Shown here one piece after another: positions 33,110-45,100 of a stretch of DNA of 64,000 bases. A model generated the notes under the pieces. The model searched no databases, was not told the origin of the DNA, and was given only the letters and a program-made list of their open reading frames with translations. The DNA is from Gnetum montanum (Eukaryota > Streptophyta > Gnetopsida > Gnetales > Gnetaceae), in NCBI GenBank assembly GCA_015680685.1, contig MNCI01002917.1:161521-225520 (forward strand), in the 5' to 3' direction. The position numbers and the translations under genes were made by a program. The first letter of the stretch is position 1. Each line of letters begins with the position of its first letter.

Positions 33110-33940
33110 AAATGTTTCCTAAGTGTTGGGATTATGCTCTCCATTGCCCCAGAGTATAGTTAGTGTAGTAGAGTGTAGTTAGCCCAAAAGATAGATTTTG
33201 TGCAATTTTTTCTAAGTGTTAGCGTAAAGCATGAAGCTGAAATTTTTTTTATGTGTTGGGACTATGCTCTTCAGTACCTCAAAGCATAGTTAGCTTAGTA
33301 GAGAGTGTAGTCAATACATAAGGACCAGTTTGCAAATTGTTCTAAGTGTCAAGCAAGCAGATGTAGATTTTCTTAAGTGTCAAGACTACACTATCCACTA
33401 CCCTAGAGTGTAGTAAAGCATAGTTAACATGGAAAACCTAGTTTGGCAGAAATTTTCTTTTCAAGTGTTGAGACTACGCTCTCAACTAGACTAGAGCATA
33501 GTTGAGCGTAGTCAATTGGGAGCTAGATTTTGCAAAAATGTTGGAAGCATATTTAGCCATCCATGAAGAGTGTAGTTAGCTAGAATAGCCTCCCAAGGCC
33601 TCCACACCACAACACCAGCATTTAGCTCAACTCCAGCATAGCTCCAACAAGCATAGTTAGCAAAAATGCATCTTTTTTGTATCCCTTTTTGTTCCCAAAT
33701 TGTAACTATGCTTGACCCCACTTGAGATAGTGGATAATGTAGTTCCAGAGCATAGTCCCCAAAGTTGCATATTTTTGGATTTTTTAGGTACATTGCAATC
33801 TTTTCAATACAAAAACATGTAGTTGGCAGTGTAGTCACAGTCTAGTAGTCTCGTAGAGTCCGTTGGAGGATACAAGAGCATAACATCGCTTGTCTTAGTG
33901 GAGAGCATAGTTGGGTGTAGCGTAGTTTCAATTGTCCTAC
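33110..33940. repeat. Array of inverted repeats with ACTACGCTC / GAGCGTAGT arms
   Basis: Units beginning AAGTGTTGGGACTATGCTC or close variants recur at about 33120, 33210, 33255, 33370 and 33466, with weaker copies up to about 33930. In the best one the arms ACTACGCTC (33475-33483) and GAGCGTAGT (33506-33514) pair exactly. The same core, TACGCTC ... GAGCGTA, forms the array at 63457-63742. Confidence 0.7.
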
Positions 33941-35111
33941 TATTGTGTGGTAGCTAATTTGCATTTCACTAGAAACCTAGCCCTATAAATACCCCATTAT
34001 TTTACATTTTAGAGGTTAGAAAAATTGAAGGTTTGCATCTTTGGCATTTGGAATTTTTGAAGTGCATTTGACATCCTAGCAAGGCAAGGCATTTGCACAC
34101 CACGATAGCTCACTGCAAGACACTGTAGACCATTGCAGTCCACTACACACTATAGACCACTGTAGTCAATTGTACATTGTAATAGCGAACTTGGTAGGCA
34201 CAGACACCATGAAAAAATATCAATCTGCATGGCCAGACACCTCGAGACTATGAATATGCTATCCTTTATGCCTATTGTACACCACATAACTTCTCATCCC
34301 TTTTGAGGTTAACTAGGCTCAACCACATTTTGGGTGGTGCTGCTTTCTCTCTCGCTCTCTTTCTATGCATTTTTCACATTTTTACTTGCATTTTGGCATT
34401 TTACTAGCATTTTTTACTATTTTTATGCATAACCATGCATTGAAACCTTTATTTTGTACCAAAACTGTTGACTACAGTCACCCCCATTGACACCACTAAC
34501 ACCATGAACACTATGTAAACACTTAGCACTATTTGGCATTGCATTTTGTAAGTCCTTCTTCAATCGATAGGACCATTTTGGGCATCCTGCCCTTGCCTCC
34601 AATAGGCCCTCACATAGACCTGGGGGTTAAAGCTATGCACTTGTGAACCTCTCAATGTTCCATTCTAGCCACTAATGTTTTCAGTTAGTTGCCATAGTTT
34701 TCTAGTGCTAGAAGGATGGCTGATCCATTTTCCTCTTTCAGAATCCATTAGTGGTTGCCTTGTATGCTCTCTATGTCATCATAGCTAGCTCTAGGCTAGT
34801 GTAGACCCCAACACCCTTGTGGCCCTACCACATTTGATAGTAGTTGGATCCTAGGCTAACGCAAGTGATGTCTACTAACTGGTTAGTGTATATTGGACCC
34901 TATTGTCGATTTTCCTAGAACCCTATGTATCAACCCCAAAGCATTCCTTCCTATACTTAGCTAAATTCTAGGTTCAATAGAGAGCATAGTTAGCTCTCAG
35001 TGTGGAGAGTGTAGTCTCTAGACTTAGCCATTTTTCTACAATTTCTAGACTTAACTATGTTTTTGTAGTTTCCAGATTTAGCCATTTTTTTCACAACTTT
35101 TAGTAAGTACC
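33941..35111 (+). other. LTR-like promoter and leader region
   Basis: A TATA box CCTATAAATACCCC lies at 33984-33991, directly after the inverted-repeat array, and about 1.1 kb of sequence without a frame leads to the ATG at 35112. At about 34888 the sequence ATTGGACCCTATTGTCG is vaguely like the stem-loop region at 16717 and 63797. The whole may be an LTR and leader of a plus-oriented element, but the ends cannot be fixed. Confidence 0.35.
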
Positions 35112-35710
35112 ATGAATTCTGAACAACCTTTAGCATCTATCCTAAGCACACTCACTATCCTACCTACTCAACAAGAAAATAGGATGGACCACCCTGCCAG
35201 TCCTACCATGGTAGAGACAAGGCAATCCCTTAAGTTGCGTTGCCAAGATCCTTAGTACATGACACTTAATGATGAGTAATACAACTTCATCTACATAAAG
35301 CTCTAAGTGGGCGTATTCATAGACCACCTAGACATGGAGGGAAAATGGTGCTATGAGATGGTACACTGAAATGGATGGGAGTATATCCCCTCCTCTATTA
35401 ACTTCATCCCGTTCATCAAACCCTACCAATGGATGCTTGCCTAGTTCATCCGAACTAATGAGCATGAAGTTGGGACAGATTATGAGGAACCCTTGCAAGA
35501 AGAGCAGGATGAGTTCAAAGCTTAATTTGACCATGAGGACTCCTTTCATACCTTCTTTTAGTAGATAACCCCCTATCTAGTCCTCTCGCAGTCCTGCCCA
35601 CCTATCTTCCTTGAGATAGTTATAGCCCTGACATCAGTTTCTAGGTTAATGCCTATGAGTAAAGAAGGAATGATGAGGATTAAGATGGAGATGACCAAAG
35701 ATCCCTTCAA
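35112..35710 (+). pseudogene. Decayed ORF of unknown type downstream of the array-promoter unit
   Basis: Starting at ATG 35112 one frame gives MNSEQPLASILSTLTILPTQ and continues for about 200 codons with a handful of internal stops, most in place of likely Gln or Trp codons. Readable pieces include HPASPTMVETRQSLKLRCQD, MEGKWCYEMVH and an acidic EEPLQEEQDEF. The composition (Pro/Thr/Gln-rich start, then mixed) would suit the N-terminal part of a gag-like protein, but no family was recognised. It ends where sequence similar to Athila gag (element C) begins. Confidence 0.4.
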
Positions 35711-35714
35711 GTGA

Positions 35715-38700
35715 TGGAAAAAAGATCATATTAAACTATTAGAAGAAGGGATTCATAATCAAGAATAAAGGCATAGAAGGTTACATAATAGAAGAAATGA
35801 TCATGAATATAATAACTATGCTAAACCGCTATTATCTACAAGAAGCATGATTAATATTTCAAAAGTAGTTTGAATTCCTACTAGGCATCAAAGAGATAGC
35901 AAAATTAAATAGCTTTATATGAATAATATTCCTAAATTTGAAGAAGGATATAATGCTGATCTACAACATCATTTACAAGCCTTCCATGATGCTTTTACCT
36001 TGAAGAAAATTGAAAACAAGTGTTAGAACCTCAAGCTATTCATTAGGATACTTCTCAAATTAGCTAAAAGTTTATATTGGCCCTTGAAACCAAAATCTAT
36101 TCATAGATGGAGTATGATGTTGGAGTTGTTTAATGATAAGTATAAAACATACTCTAGGGTTTTAAACTTGAGAAGAAAAATTTTAGGTTGAAAACAAGAC
36201 AATCATGAATCTCTTGATGTTGCCCTAGGAAGGTATCACACTCTTTTTCATCACTACCTATTCCATGGCTTCTCTTAAAGGGAACAACTTCACCACATAA
36301 TAAATGGGCTCCAAAAAAAAAACTCTTAGGATTTATTTCCAAGAAAGATTTTCAAAGATGAGAATCCATTAGAACCAATTTCTCATCAAAAAATTTGTCA
36401 AGGAAGAATAAGAACTAAAAGAATGGAAAAGTATAAATAAGTATAGTAAGGATCCCTCTATTCATAAAAGGAACCTGCATTTTTGTGATTTTGAGGAGGA
36501 AGTACTACTAGATAAAGTGGTACAAAGGAAAACCTTATTAATCCAAAATTCTATTACCAAAATATTAGCAAAGGTAGAGAAAATGTAGGACTCCTTGGAT
36601 GAGAAGTTCCAAACATTTCTAAAGATTATGCAGAAGAAAATAGAGTGGGGGAACTAAGATAGGGAAAGAAGTAGAATAAAGAATACATGTAGGAAATTTT
36701 ATCAGCATAAAGGTAAGGCTACAGAAGTGGATGAGGTTAGATATTTTAGAAGAGATGAAGAAGGATGTAACATATGCTAATATGAATAGCTAAAGGGATG
36801 TTGTCCTATAGTGTCACACTTATAAAAATTTGGGGTATATACTATAAATCCAAAATTTGTAACAAAGTAACCACATAAGAGATTACCTTATCCATAAAAA
36901 AATTATTAATAGCAATTCCATTAGCTAGAGTATTATCCAAGTGGAGTTCCACCTCAATCTTAGGATCATTATCAATAATGAAAAATTCCATAGTCATGAG
37001 TGATGCCATAACCAATCCAGTAGTATTCTTAGTGTTAACTAGATCCATATAGTTATTATGTCTAACAACCTGTATCTCCTTATGACTATGTAAGCTAAAT
37101 TTCCTTCTTCCATTCTTATTATCCACTAGAACATCACAAAATACCTACTCAAGAAAATGAATCTTCTTCCACTTATTCTCCTCATTATGAACATTCTTAC
37201 TCTACACTTCCAATATCATTTCTTTACCACCTACATTGCCTATGTAGGGAGAAATTCCACAACAACCTCAACAACGTAATGCAATGATGGTTGTAAACTA
37301 TAGTTAATTAATGGTTTGAGTGGTTATGAGCATAAGCCTTAAGAAAGAACTTTATTTAGATCCACTAGTCCATTGAAACCTTCATAGATATCTATAACTA
37401 GTAATTTCTCTCCCACTATTTTTGAAGTTACCAACAAGCCACCTTCAATCCAAAGGTCCTAAAATATTCATACTATCATATTAACTCATTTCATTCTTAA
37501 CTAAATACAGGTAAGATACATTCCTAGAAAAAATTTTTAATCCTAAAAGTCTTATAATCTACTTACAGATTGTATGAAATGATCTATGAAAGGCTTTACT
37601 AAACTTAGGTTCTAGGGAAAACTTAATCTCCCAAGAGATGTACAAACCTTGGAACCTACCTCCACTAAAAATAATGTAATATCATATTAGTGCTTTTTGA
37701 TGAATCCATAACTATTTTCTTAGGATTCGTAAAGGATATTATGACCACTATTTGTGGATGGTCATATCTAGTGGATTTCCTAATAATTCACATGGACAAT
37801 TGTGAGGGAAACTTTTATATTATCATGTAAAAGAATTGGCTTAGTACCATTAATGCCAAGCTAGGAATCAAAGACATTTCCTTGGAGATCTTCAAGGAAT
37901 ATAAGTTTGAAAAAATAAATAAGAAAAGAATTCTATGCATCACATACAATGACATAGGATGTAATTATATATAGAAAATATGAGCCATGAAAAGAACATT
38001 GATGATAGAATGCAATAGATATGCCAAAAAAATCCAACATTCATAGATGCCTATATGCAGCAACCACATAACAAGAAGGTACCTAGTGGCTGACAATAGA
38101 TGATGACTCTAATTTAATAATACGCATGGAACTATTTGAGCTCCTCACAGGTGCTTATATTGATAAGATGGATGAAATGGAATAAATTTAGAATCAATTC
38201 TTTTAGAAAGAGGTAGAAATATATTAGGGAGAGTTGGAAATTACTAAAGACTTTACATAAGAACCCCTTGAATTAGAATCTTTACTGAAAATACTTGAAT
38301 ATGTATTTCTTGATAATGGTAAGCCAATAATGATTAATGTCAATCTCACTAAAGAAAAAATACTAAAAGTTATTAACAAATGACCAATATATTTTTTCTA
38401 GTCATATAATGAGTTAACTAGATTAGATTCATGAATATGCCAACATCAGCTCTATAGAAACTCCATCATCAAACCAAAGATGCATCTATAGAGAGGGTTG
38501 AATTGCAGCCTAAAACATGTTATCAAAAATGAGATTGAGAAACTTCTTAAACTAGGATTCATCTATCCTATGGTAGATAGTGAGTGGGTAAGTCAAATCA
38601 TTATTGTGTCAAAGAAAGGTGGATAGTGGAGGATTTGTATAGACTTCTAGTTGTTGAACATGGCTATATTCAAAGATCATTTGCCATTACCATTTATGAA

Positions 38701-39081
38701 CCAGGTGTTACTATAATTGAATTCAAATAGCATCAAAAGACTAAGACAAGGCTACTTTTACTAGTCACTTGGGACTTTTGCATATAAAAATATGTCCTTT
38801 GATCTTTGTAATGTTCATGTGACTTTTAAGTACTTAGTCCTAAGTATCTTTTAGTAGTAGATTGGTAATCGTATGGAGGTATTCATGGATGACTTCTTCA
38901 CCTATGATACCAACTTTAAATAGGAATTGGAACATCTTAAGTAGGTATTAAAATGTTGTGTGTAGATAAACGTATGGCTCAACTAGCAGAAGAGCCACTT
39001 GATGATCCAAGATAACATTGTATTGGGGCATAGAGTCTCAAAGAAAGGAATAAAGGAGGATCCTAAAAATGTAAGGATCAT
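35715..39081 (+). pseudogene. gag-pol: Decayed Athila-like gag-protease-RT (left part of element C)
   Basis: Gag: TRSMINISKVV, FEEGYNADLQHHLQAFHDAF at about 35940, and MMLELFNDKYKTYSRVLNLR at about 36110, aligned with the intact gag of the young element. The Cys-rich motif (CNIC ... LKGCCPIVSHL) is at about 36770-36830. Protease: remnants at 37490-37940. RT: EIEKLLKLGFIYPMVDSEWV at about 38530, then GWRICIDF-like at about 38620, and the catalytic motif VFMDDFFTYD at about 38880; FMDDF is the form seen in Athila elements. The frame ends where the young element is inserted, in VLGHRVSKKGIKEDPKNVRI. Many stops and several frameshifts. Part of the protease-to-RT linker (38000-38400) is barely readable. 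Confidence 0.8.
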
Positions 39082-40153
39082 TGATGAGTGGCGAGGTACC
39101 CCTACACTCCACCATACGAATACGAGCGTACATGCGCGATCCGGTCGAACTCCGTAGACTAAATGCCTTAACGCCACAAGAAACACTTGGGGTTAATCGT
39201 TCGTTGTCTTCCCAGGCTTGCTTGTATGTGTCACGGTGTATGGTTAAGCAAGTCTGAGGTATGTGATTTTTTTGGTATTTTCGGCTTATCTCCTATGCTA
39301 TCAGAGGAAAGGGTTGAGAAACTAAACTAACTCTAACTAAAGATCTAAGTCTAAATTAACTAGCGTCAGCATCCGTTCCCACTTACCGGACACACCCTGA
39401 ACTATGCAACTGCAGCTTACCAAACGCTAATCGTTACTGGGATCGCCACACGTAACGCAAGTGCTCGAAGTGGTCGTACTGAGGCACCTATTTAGCCTAC
39501 GTGTGATAAGCAGCCGATTCCTTAGCCAGCCGTACACACCCGTGGGTGCTCGTAACTAAGTCGTACTTATCACACGATCTAGCCTAGCAATGAGCAGCCG
39601 ATTCCTCAACTAGCCGTACACATTAGACCCGGGAGTTACCAAGCGCAGAATCCTGGAATACGCTACTGGGTTACCAAGCATCCAATGCTCGTAATTGAGT
39701 CGTACTCATGCATTGCGTCAAGTAGCCGATTCCTTGACTAGCCGTACACGTCCGTAGACCCTCGTAATCAAGTCGTACTTGAACGTACTAGGAAGGTAGG
39801 AAATAAAGCAATAAATGAAACCACGTGCTGCAAGGTTTATCCAAACAAGTTCGTCTTTATTGCCGTACACAACTTGGGTTCAGGTTACAAGTTGCTCGAA
39901 TAAAGAGTCGTTCACTCTAGGACTCCTACTGCGGGCACATGGGGAAAAATTCTAACTCTGGAGTGATCAACCTGCCAGAGCTTCGCTACACTAGCCAGGA
40001 TTGGGAAAATAAGGGGAGTGCCGCCTCTTATTTATAGATATGGCGGCGGGATGCGATATCGCGTACGCGATATCGCAGGAGAAGACGCGATATCACGTCG
40101 GCCGCGATATCGCGTACGCGATATCGTGGCCTAGTGAAACTCACGTCTCATCA
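39082..40153 (-). repeat. 3' LTR of the young element (1072 bp)
   Basis: On the minus strand it starts TGATGAGACGTGAGTTTCAC and ends GGTACCTCGCCACTCATCA. It has a TATA box (TATTTATA on the plus strand, 40029-40036) and, upstream of it in the sense of transcription, two copies of a CG-rich palindrome at 40053-40076 and 40104-40126. Runs such as GCAGCCGATTCC and CCGTACAC recur several times within 39500-39760, giving the LTR an internal short-repeat character (AGTCGTACT, TAGCCGTACAC). Confidence 0.93.
40053..40126. promoter_or_regulatory. Paired GATATCGCGTACGCGATATC palindromes upstream of the LTR TATA box
   Basis: 40053-40076 is a perfect 24-bp palindrome around GTAC; 40104-40126 is a second copy with one mismatched end; a further GCGATATC half-site lies between. 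The partner LTR has only one full copy (46643-46666). Their place just upstream of the TATA box suggests a protein-binding or structural promoter element; that is inference. Confidence 0.7.
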
Positions 40154-40165
40154 TACCCCCATGAC
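40154..40165 (-). promoter_or_regulatory. Polypurine tract of the young element
   Basis: Minus strand TAGTCATGGGGGTA directly before the 3' LTR start TGATGAG. Equivalent to the tracts at 3989-4000 and 12904-12915. Confidence 0.8.
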
Positions 40166-42180
40166 TAAATGAAAACTCGTCCTCGAGTTCCTTACAATGA
40201 TATCAGGTAGGTATGGGATTATTAGGGGAAATGGAACTAATGGGATGACATGTGAACGGTCTTTATTACAAGACTTGACAAAAACTGGTGTTCATGACAA
40301 CAGGGGTGAACACCTTATTACAATGACATCAGGATATAGTTGGCAGCTGAGAGAAAAGAGGAGAGAGAATAGAAGAGAAGAAAGAAGAAGAGTCTTGTTG
40401 CTGCCAATGCCTAGATTACGCCTTTCGTTGTTCATCTGTAAGTGCATTATCAACTCCATTCCTTGCATGCTGCTTCAGTGCTGCTCCATTCCAAGTGTCT
40501 GCTCCAGATCCATTCCGTTGTTGTATGATGGCCATCTGCACCCACAACACAATCATATATTAGCAAGGGTAATTGAATCATTAAGTAAATCATACCTTGC
40601 TTCGGTTTAGGTTCCTTGGCTAAGTTGTGGTATGGCTAATATGGATCTGGGAAAATGTAGATGATGACTACCGAAGGTATAGGGGTTAGGAAGAAAAACG
40701 AAAAAATCCGGGGCTTAGGATAAAAATCGAAAAATCAGGCCCCGTACCCCCATGACTAATCGCGAACCTCCGGTAGCGTTAGAATGGAGAGAGAAAAGGA
40801 ATAGGAATGATAGGTAAAAAGGGACAACTATGGCATCGATAAAAAGGATGTCATGATGGAAATGAACAAAAATGTTAATTAATTGCAAAATGTTAAGGAA
40901 AAGAAGTTAACTAATGTTCCAAATAGGAATGTCAGTGGGTCCTCCCCAAAGCAGGCTCATGCCCTTAATGCCCTGACAATCCCACATTCAAAGAGTCCGT
41001 GGGCTCTGGGAATGTCCTTTGGAACAAGAGTTAAAGTCTTAACCGTAAGAATTTACCAAAAAGAAAACAAAGCATCAACCAAAGTATATACAATGATACA
41101 ACCGGCAATGAGGTGAACAATGGAGAGAAGGATGGGAAGAAGAGAAGTGGAATGGAATCCCAAGAACAAGGTGGTGTACAGCCCCTTGTGTGTTTCATGA
41201 TTAATGTGACTTGGCGAATCTCATTCCAACTCTGGCCTCAAACCAACCACTTCCAGTGACTTCGCATCAATGCAGTTGGTTAAATCATCCACTTGGGTAA
41301 CAAGGATGCAACTTCGAGAAGCCACCACCATTCCGACGAAACAACAGAGAGAATGGGAAGCGAGAAGGGCCTTAGTTAGAGGGAACACTTTGGTTCCATA
41401 ACCAGTGCTTGTAGCCCAAATTTATTCCGTCTAAGGGGTGTGCTTTGAATCCTCACTTGTAGCTTTTTCTTTCTTCCTTTCCCTTTTTTTTCTTCTTTTT
41501 CCAATTTTTTTCATTTTGTTTTTTTTTTTTGTTTTGTGTTTTTATGCGTGGGGACCACACCATGCAAAGACTTCTTTATTTTTATTGTCTCAGCTTCCGA
41601 TTATTGGGTTACATCGGAACGGTAAGAAAACCCAAGAAGAAAACATCCAAGCACCCAAGTGAATGACCAACACAAGAGCACCAAGTTCCCTTGAAGTCAC
41701 ACCCTTTTCAAATCCTTGAGTCCTTCCTTAGTTTGAGAAATGCCCAGTCACTGGTTCGTTAAAGTTCTTATTGGAAGGGAACTGTACATTTCCAAGCCAA
41801 GGGAAACCATAGACTTGATGGATGGATGGATGAAGTGATCTCATTGCCTGCCATATCAAAAGAACATACCTTAGTATCAACAATGTAACTTAAAGGTAAA
41901 AACCAAACATTAGCAATTAATGAAAAACAGTTCATCCCATCGGCCCGAACACTTATTGGGTGACGAATTTACATGATGGATGACACACACACACACACAC
42001 ACAAAAAGATAGAAAAATATAACGATGTTGTAAAACAAAAACAAGAAAAGTTAAAGAAATTTGTAAAACAAAAATTAGAAAAGTTAAAGAAATTGTAAAA
42101 CAAAAATGTGAAAAACAAAAACGTTGTAAAACAAAAATGTGTAAAACAAAAACTGAAAAAGAACTGAGGGCCCCATATGA
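40166..42180 (-). other. 3' untranslated region of the young element
   Basis: About 2 kb between the ORF stop and the polypurine tract. It matches the 3' untranslated regions of A, E, C and D in inverted orientation (for example GGCATTAAGGGCATGAGCC at about 40960 on the minus strand and the TTTGTTTTACA-rich part at 42005-42160). It holds an (AC)n microsatellite at about 41983-42002 and a (TGGA)n-like GATGGATGGATG at about 41819. No conserved gene; plus-strand frames at 40197-40610 and 40883-41116 have no counterpart in related copies. Confidence 0.6.
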
Positions 42181-45100
42181 TTAGCATAGGTGGCCATCTC
42201 CCCCATGACTGAGTTGTGAGGGAGAGATCCGAAGTAGTGAGCGCCTATTTGAATTTCTAAGCAGTGCCCAACTTCTCCCAAATGATGATCTTAGATTCAG
42301 GGGTGGAAGTTGGCGACGCTCACGTTCCAATGTGTCTATGCCACGGTTGTTGGCATGAGTTGCCTCAGTTCGTTCCATGCATATTTGTTTGCCCTTATGA
42401 GAAGCTGTCAACCACGGGGTGTCTACTACTTCTTGTGTGGTTGCTACATACAGGCATCTTTGTTGCAGAGTTTCCTGGGCACACCTGTGACATGGAGACA
42501 TTTCCTCCGTGTCATCACCCGATGAATCACTGTATGTGATGCATGGAACTATCCTCTTCTCGATCTTTCCACATATGTTTATCTTGGAGATTTCCAAGGA
42601 AAGATCACGGATCCTAAGGCATGCATCTACTGTGCTTAGCCATGCCCTTCCCATTATAATTGGGAAGTCCCCTTCGTTGTTGTTAACATCGATCACTAGG
42701 AAATCCGCTGGGTAGGACCAACCACACACAGTGGTAATAACGTCCTCCACTAAACCCAAGGGAATAGTGATGGACTGGTCTGCCAGCTCTAGTTGGATGT
42801 TGCTCTTCTTAAGTTGGGGCAGGTTCCAGGCGTGATACATCTTTCGCGAAATTAAGTTGACTCCGGAACCTGAGTCAAGAAGAGCTCGATGTGGCGCATT
42901 CCCAGCGATCTGCAAATGAATAAAGGGACTCCCAGGGTCAGTTAGTTTCCTGGGAAGGTGGCCTACCTTGATCCAGTCAGTTACGGTATGTGTTAGCATA
43001 ACCGTATGCGTTACATTCCCTTGGACTGAAGGGTGCTCCGAAGTGTTAGTAGTTAGAGGCCTATACATATACCCGTCCGCTTGTTGTTGCGAGAGCCTAT
43101 CCGGGCTCCTAGTTCTGAAAAAGGGTCTCCTTTTTGTACAGTTATCGCCAGAACTAGTGTCCGGTTGGATATTTACACTCTGAATATTTACAGATCTCGC
43201 GGCGTGACGTTGCTGCGGTTGGGTAGGTAATTCCCCTTGCATTGTTGGAGCAGGAGGTGTTATGGGAACTACTTGAGGAAAAGGTGCGGGTGGAGTTAGA
43301 GGATGGACAGAATGTGGAATGTCTCCCGGAGGAGAAGGAGTCCTTCTGAAGTACTCCCGAGCGTAGTAGTGACGGCGTGGAGTGTGACTCATAGCGTCAC
43401 CTGGAGAAACTGGCTGCTGCACATAATAACCATAAGGATCAGGCTGCCGGTAAGGGTATCGATGTGTTGGCTGTGGCATCCCCCATGACTGTGGGTATTG
43501 CCACTGCTGATGTTGCTCGATGGGCTGCGGAGGTGTTCCACTTGGATAATACGTCAAGGGTTGGTGGAACTGCCTCGGGTTACCTTGTGGATAAGGTAAC
43601 CTTCTGGGTGTTTGCCGTTGATTAAGTCTTGGATTTAATGCATACACCCCAGACTCCTGCAGATGTGAGATAATTGGACAACATCCCTTAGGATGGTCAT
43701 AATAGCAGACCTCACATCCACCGTCATTGTCTGAATCAGAATTTTCAGCCTCATCGGAGTTAGAGATTTTTCCCTTACCCTTGTTATGTGCAGGGTTAAA
43801 GTTTCTCCGCTTGTCTTTGCTTTTATCACTACTTTGCTCATCCTTAGACTCTTCTACAATTTTCAGGACTGTTTCTATTCGTGAGTCTAAGGAATCCCAC
43901 ATTTGGTCTACCTTAGCCGATACCTCCGTTGTTAACTTTTGGATCGGCACAGTTTTCCTGTTCACCAACTCTTCGAGTGGTGACTCATCCTCCTCATCAC
44001 AGAATTTCACTCCCTTCTTACGAAGGGAGGGATCACGGTTGTATTCCTCCGCACTTTCTCTTTTCCGTAGCTCACCCTCTTCTTGCGCTACTTGTTCCAA
44101 CAATACTTCAACTTCATGGGCTCTTAGTTGGGAGAGTCTCCCTTGGGCGTAAGTCCCAAGAGTTCTTCTCGTTTCATTTCGTAGCCCATCCACGAGGTGG
44201 CGAAGTTGATCCCGCTTAGCGTACCCATGGCCCGGGCAACGATGTAGCAATGTGTAGTAACGGGCCATGGCAGCATCCAAGGATTCATGAGCTCCTTGTT
44301 TCCAGCCTTGGATCTGCTTACGCAAGTTAGACACTCTGGAGTACGTTTGATATTTGTTGTTGAACAATTCGAGCATCGTACTCCACCTCCTGATGGTTTC
44401 CGGTTCTAAGGACCGGTACCAGCTTTCCGCTTCTTTAGTGAGTGTCCTTGGGAACAACTTGAGTTTCTGCCACTCATTGTCTATGTTCTGCAAGGCACAG
44501 GCGTCGTGGAATGCCTGTAAATGATGTTGAGGATCAGCGTTGTATCCCCCTTCAAAACGTGGGATATTATTTATATCCAAACGCTTGATCCTACTGTCTT
44601 TCAAATGCCTTGTGGGAATCCTAACTGCCTCTCTAATGTCAAGCATACTTCGGGTTGCGAATAGGGGTTCGTCATGATCATCTCTTTCATGACGTCTGTG
44701 ATGTCTACGTTGTGGTTCCCTATTCTCCCTACGTCCTTGCCCTTGTCCTAACTCCTCTCGACCTTCTTGTCGAGGCATTTCATCTCTTCTACCTTTACTT
44801 TCCGCGTTATGCTCATGGTGGCTGCGCCCAGATGTGGAAGGAGAGGGTGAATGATGTGATGAAGGGGAAGAAGAAGGGGATCCATCACCATGGTGATGTT
44901 TCTTGCCTTCTCTTCGGCTGCTTCGGTCCCGACCGTTGCGACGATCAACGAGTCCGTCATTAGTGCGAGTGATTGTTCCTGCCGTGAACAGCTGGTGCTC
45001 ACGGGGATCAGAGCCTGGAATATGTATCGTTGATCTAAGGCCCTGATGCCTAACCTCTTCACTAGAGTGAGGAGGAGGAACATCATTTTCTAAGAAACCC

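Noticed and set aside
15105-34920. A simple full-length Tat element with matching LTRs at 15105-16715 and 33110-34920
   Set aside because: The right-hand sequence lacks the about 1 kb that precedes the dyads in the left-hand one, its TATA box is on the plus strand, and no matching ends were found, so the pair could not be shown to be LTRs of one element.
40197-40610. 137-codon plus-strand frame in the 3' region of the young element
   Set aside because: The corresponding region of A, C, D and E is non-coding and does not keep this frame.
41983-42002. (AC)n microsatellite as a functional element
   Set aside because: Ordinary simple repeat in an untranslated region; a similar short run occurs in element C.
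42264-45086. Many open frames opposite or overlapping the gag-protease ORF (for example 43727-44152 plus, 44748-45086 minus)
   Set aside because: They are shadows of the intact 1114-codon frame; no conserved motif and no counterpart in related copies.
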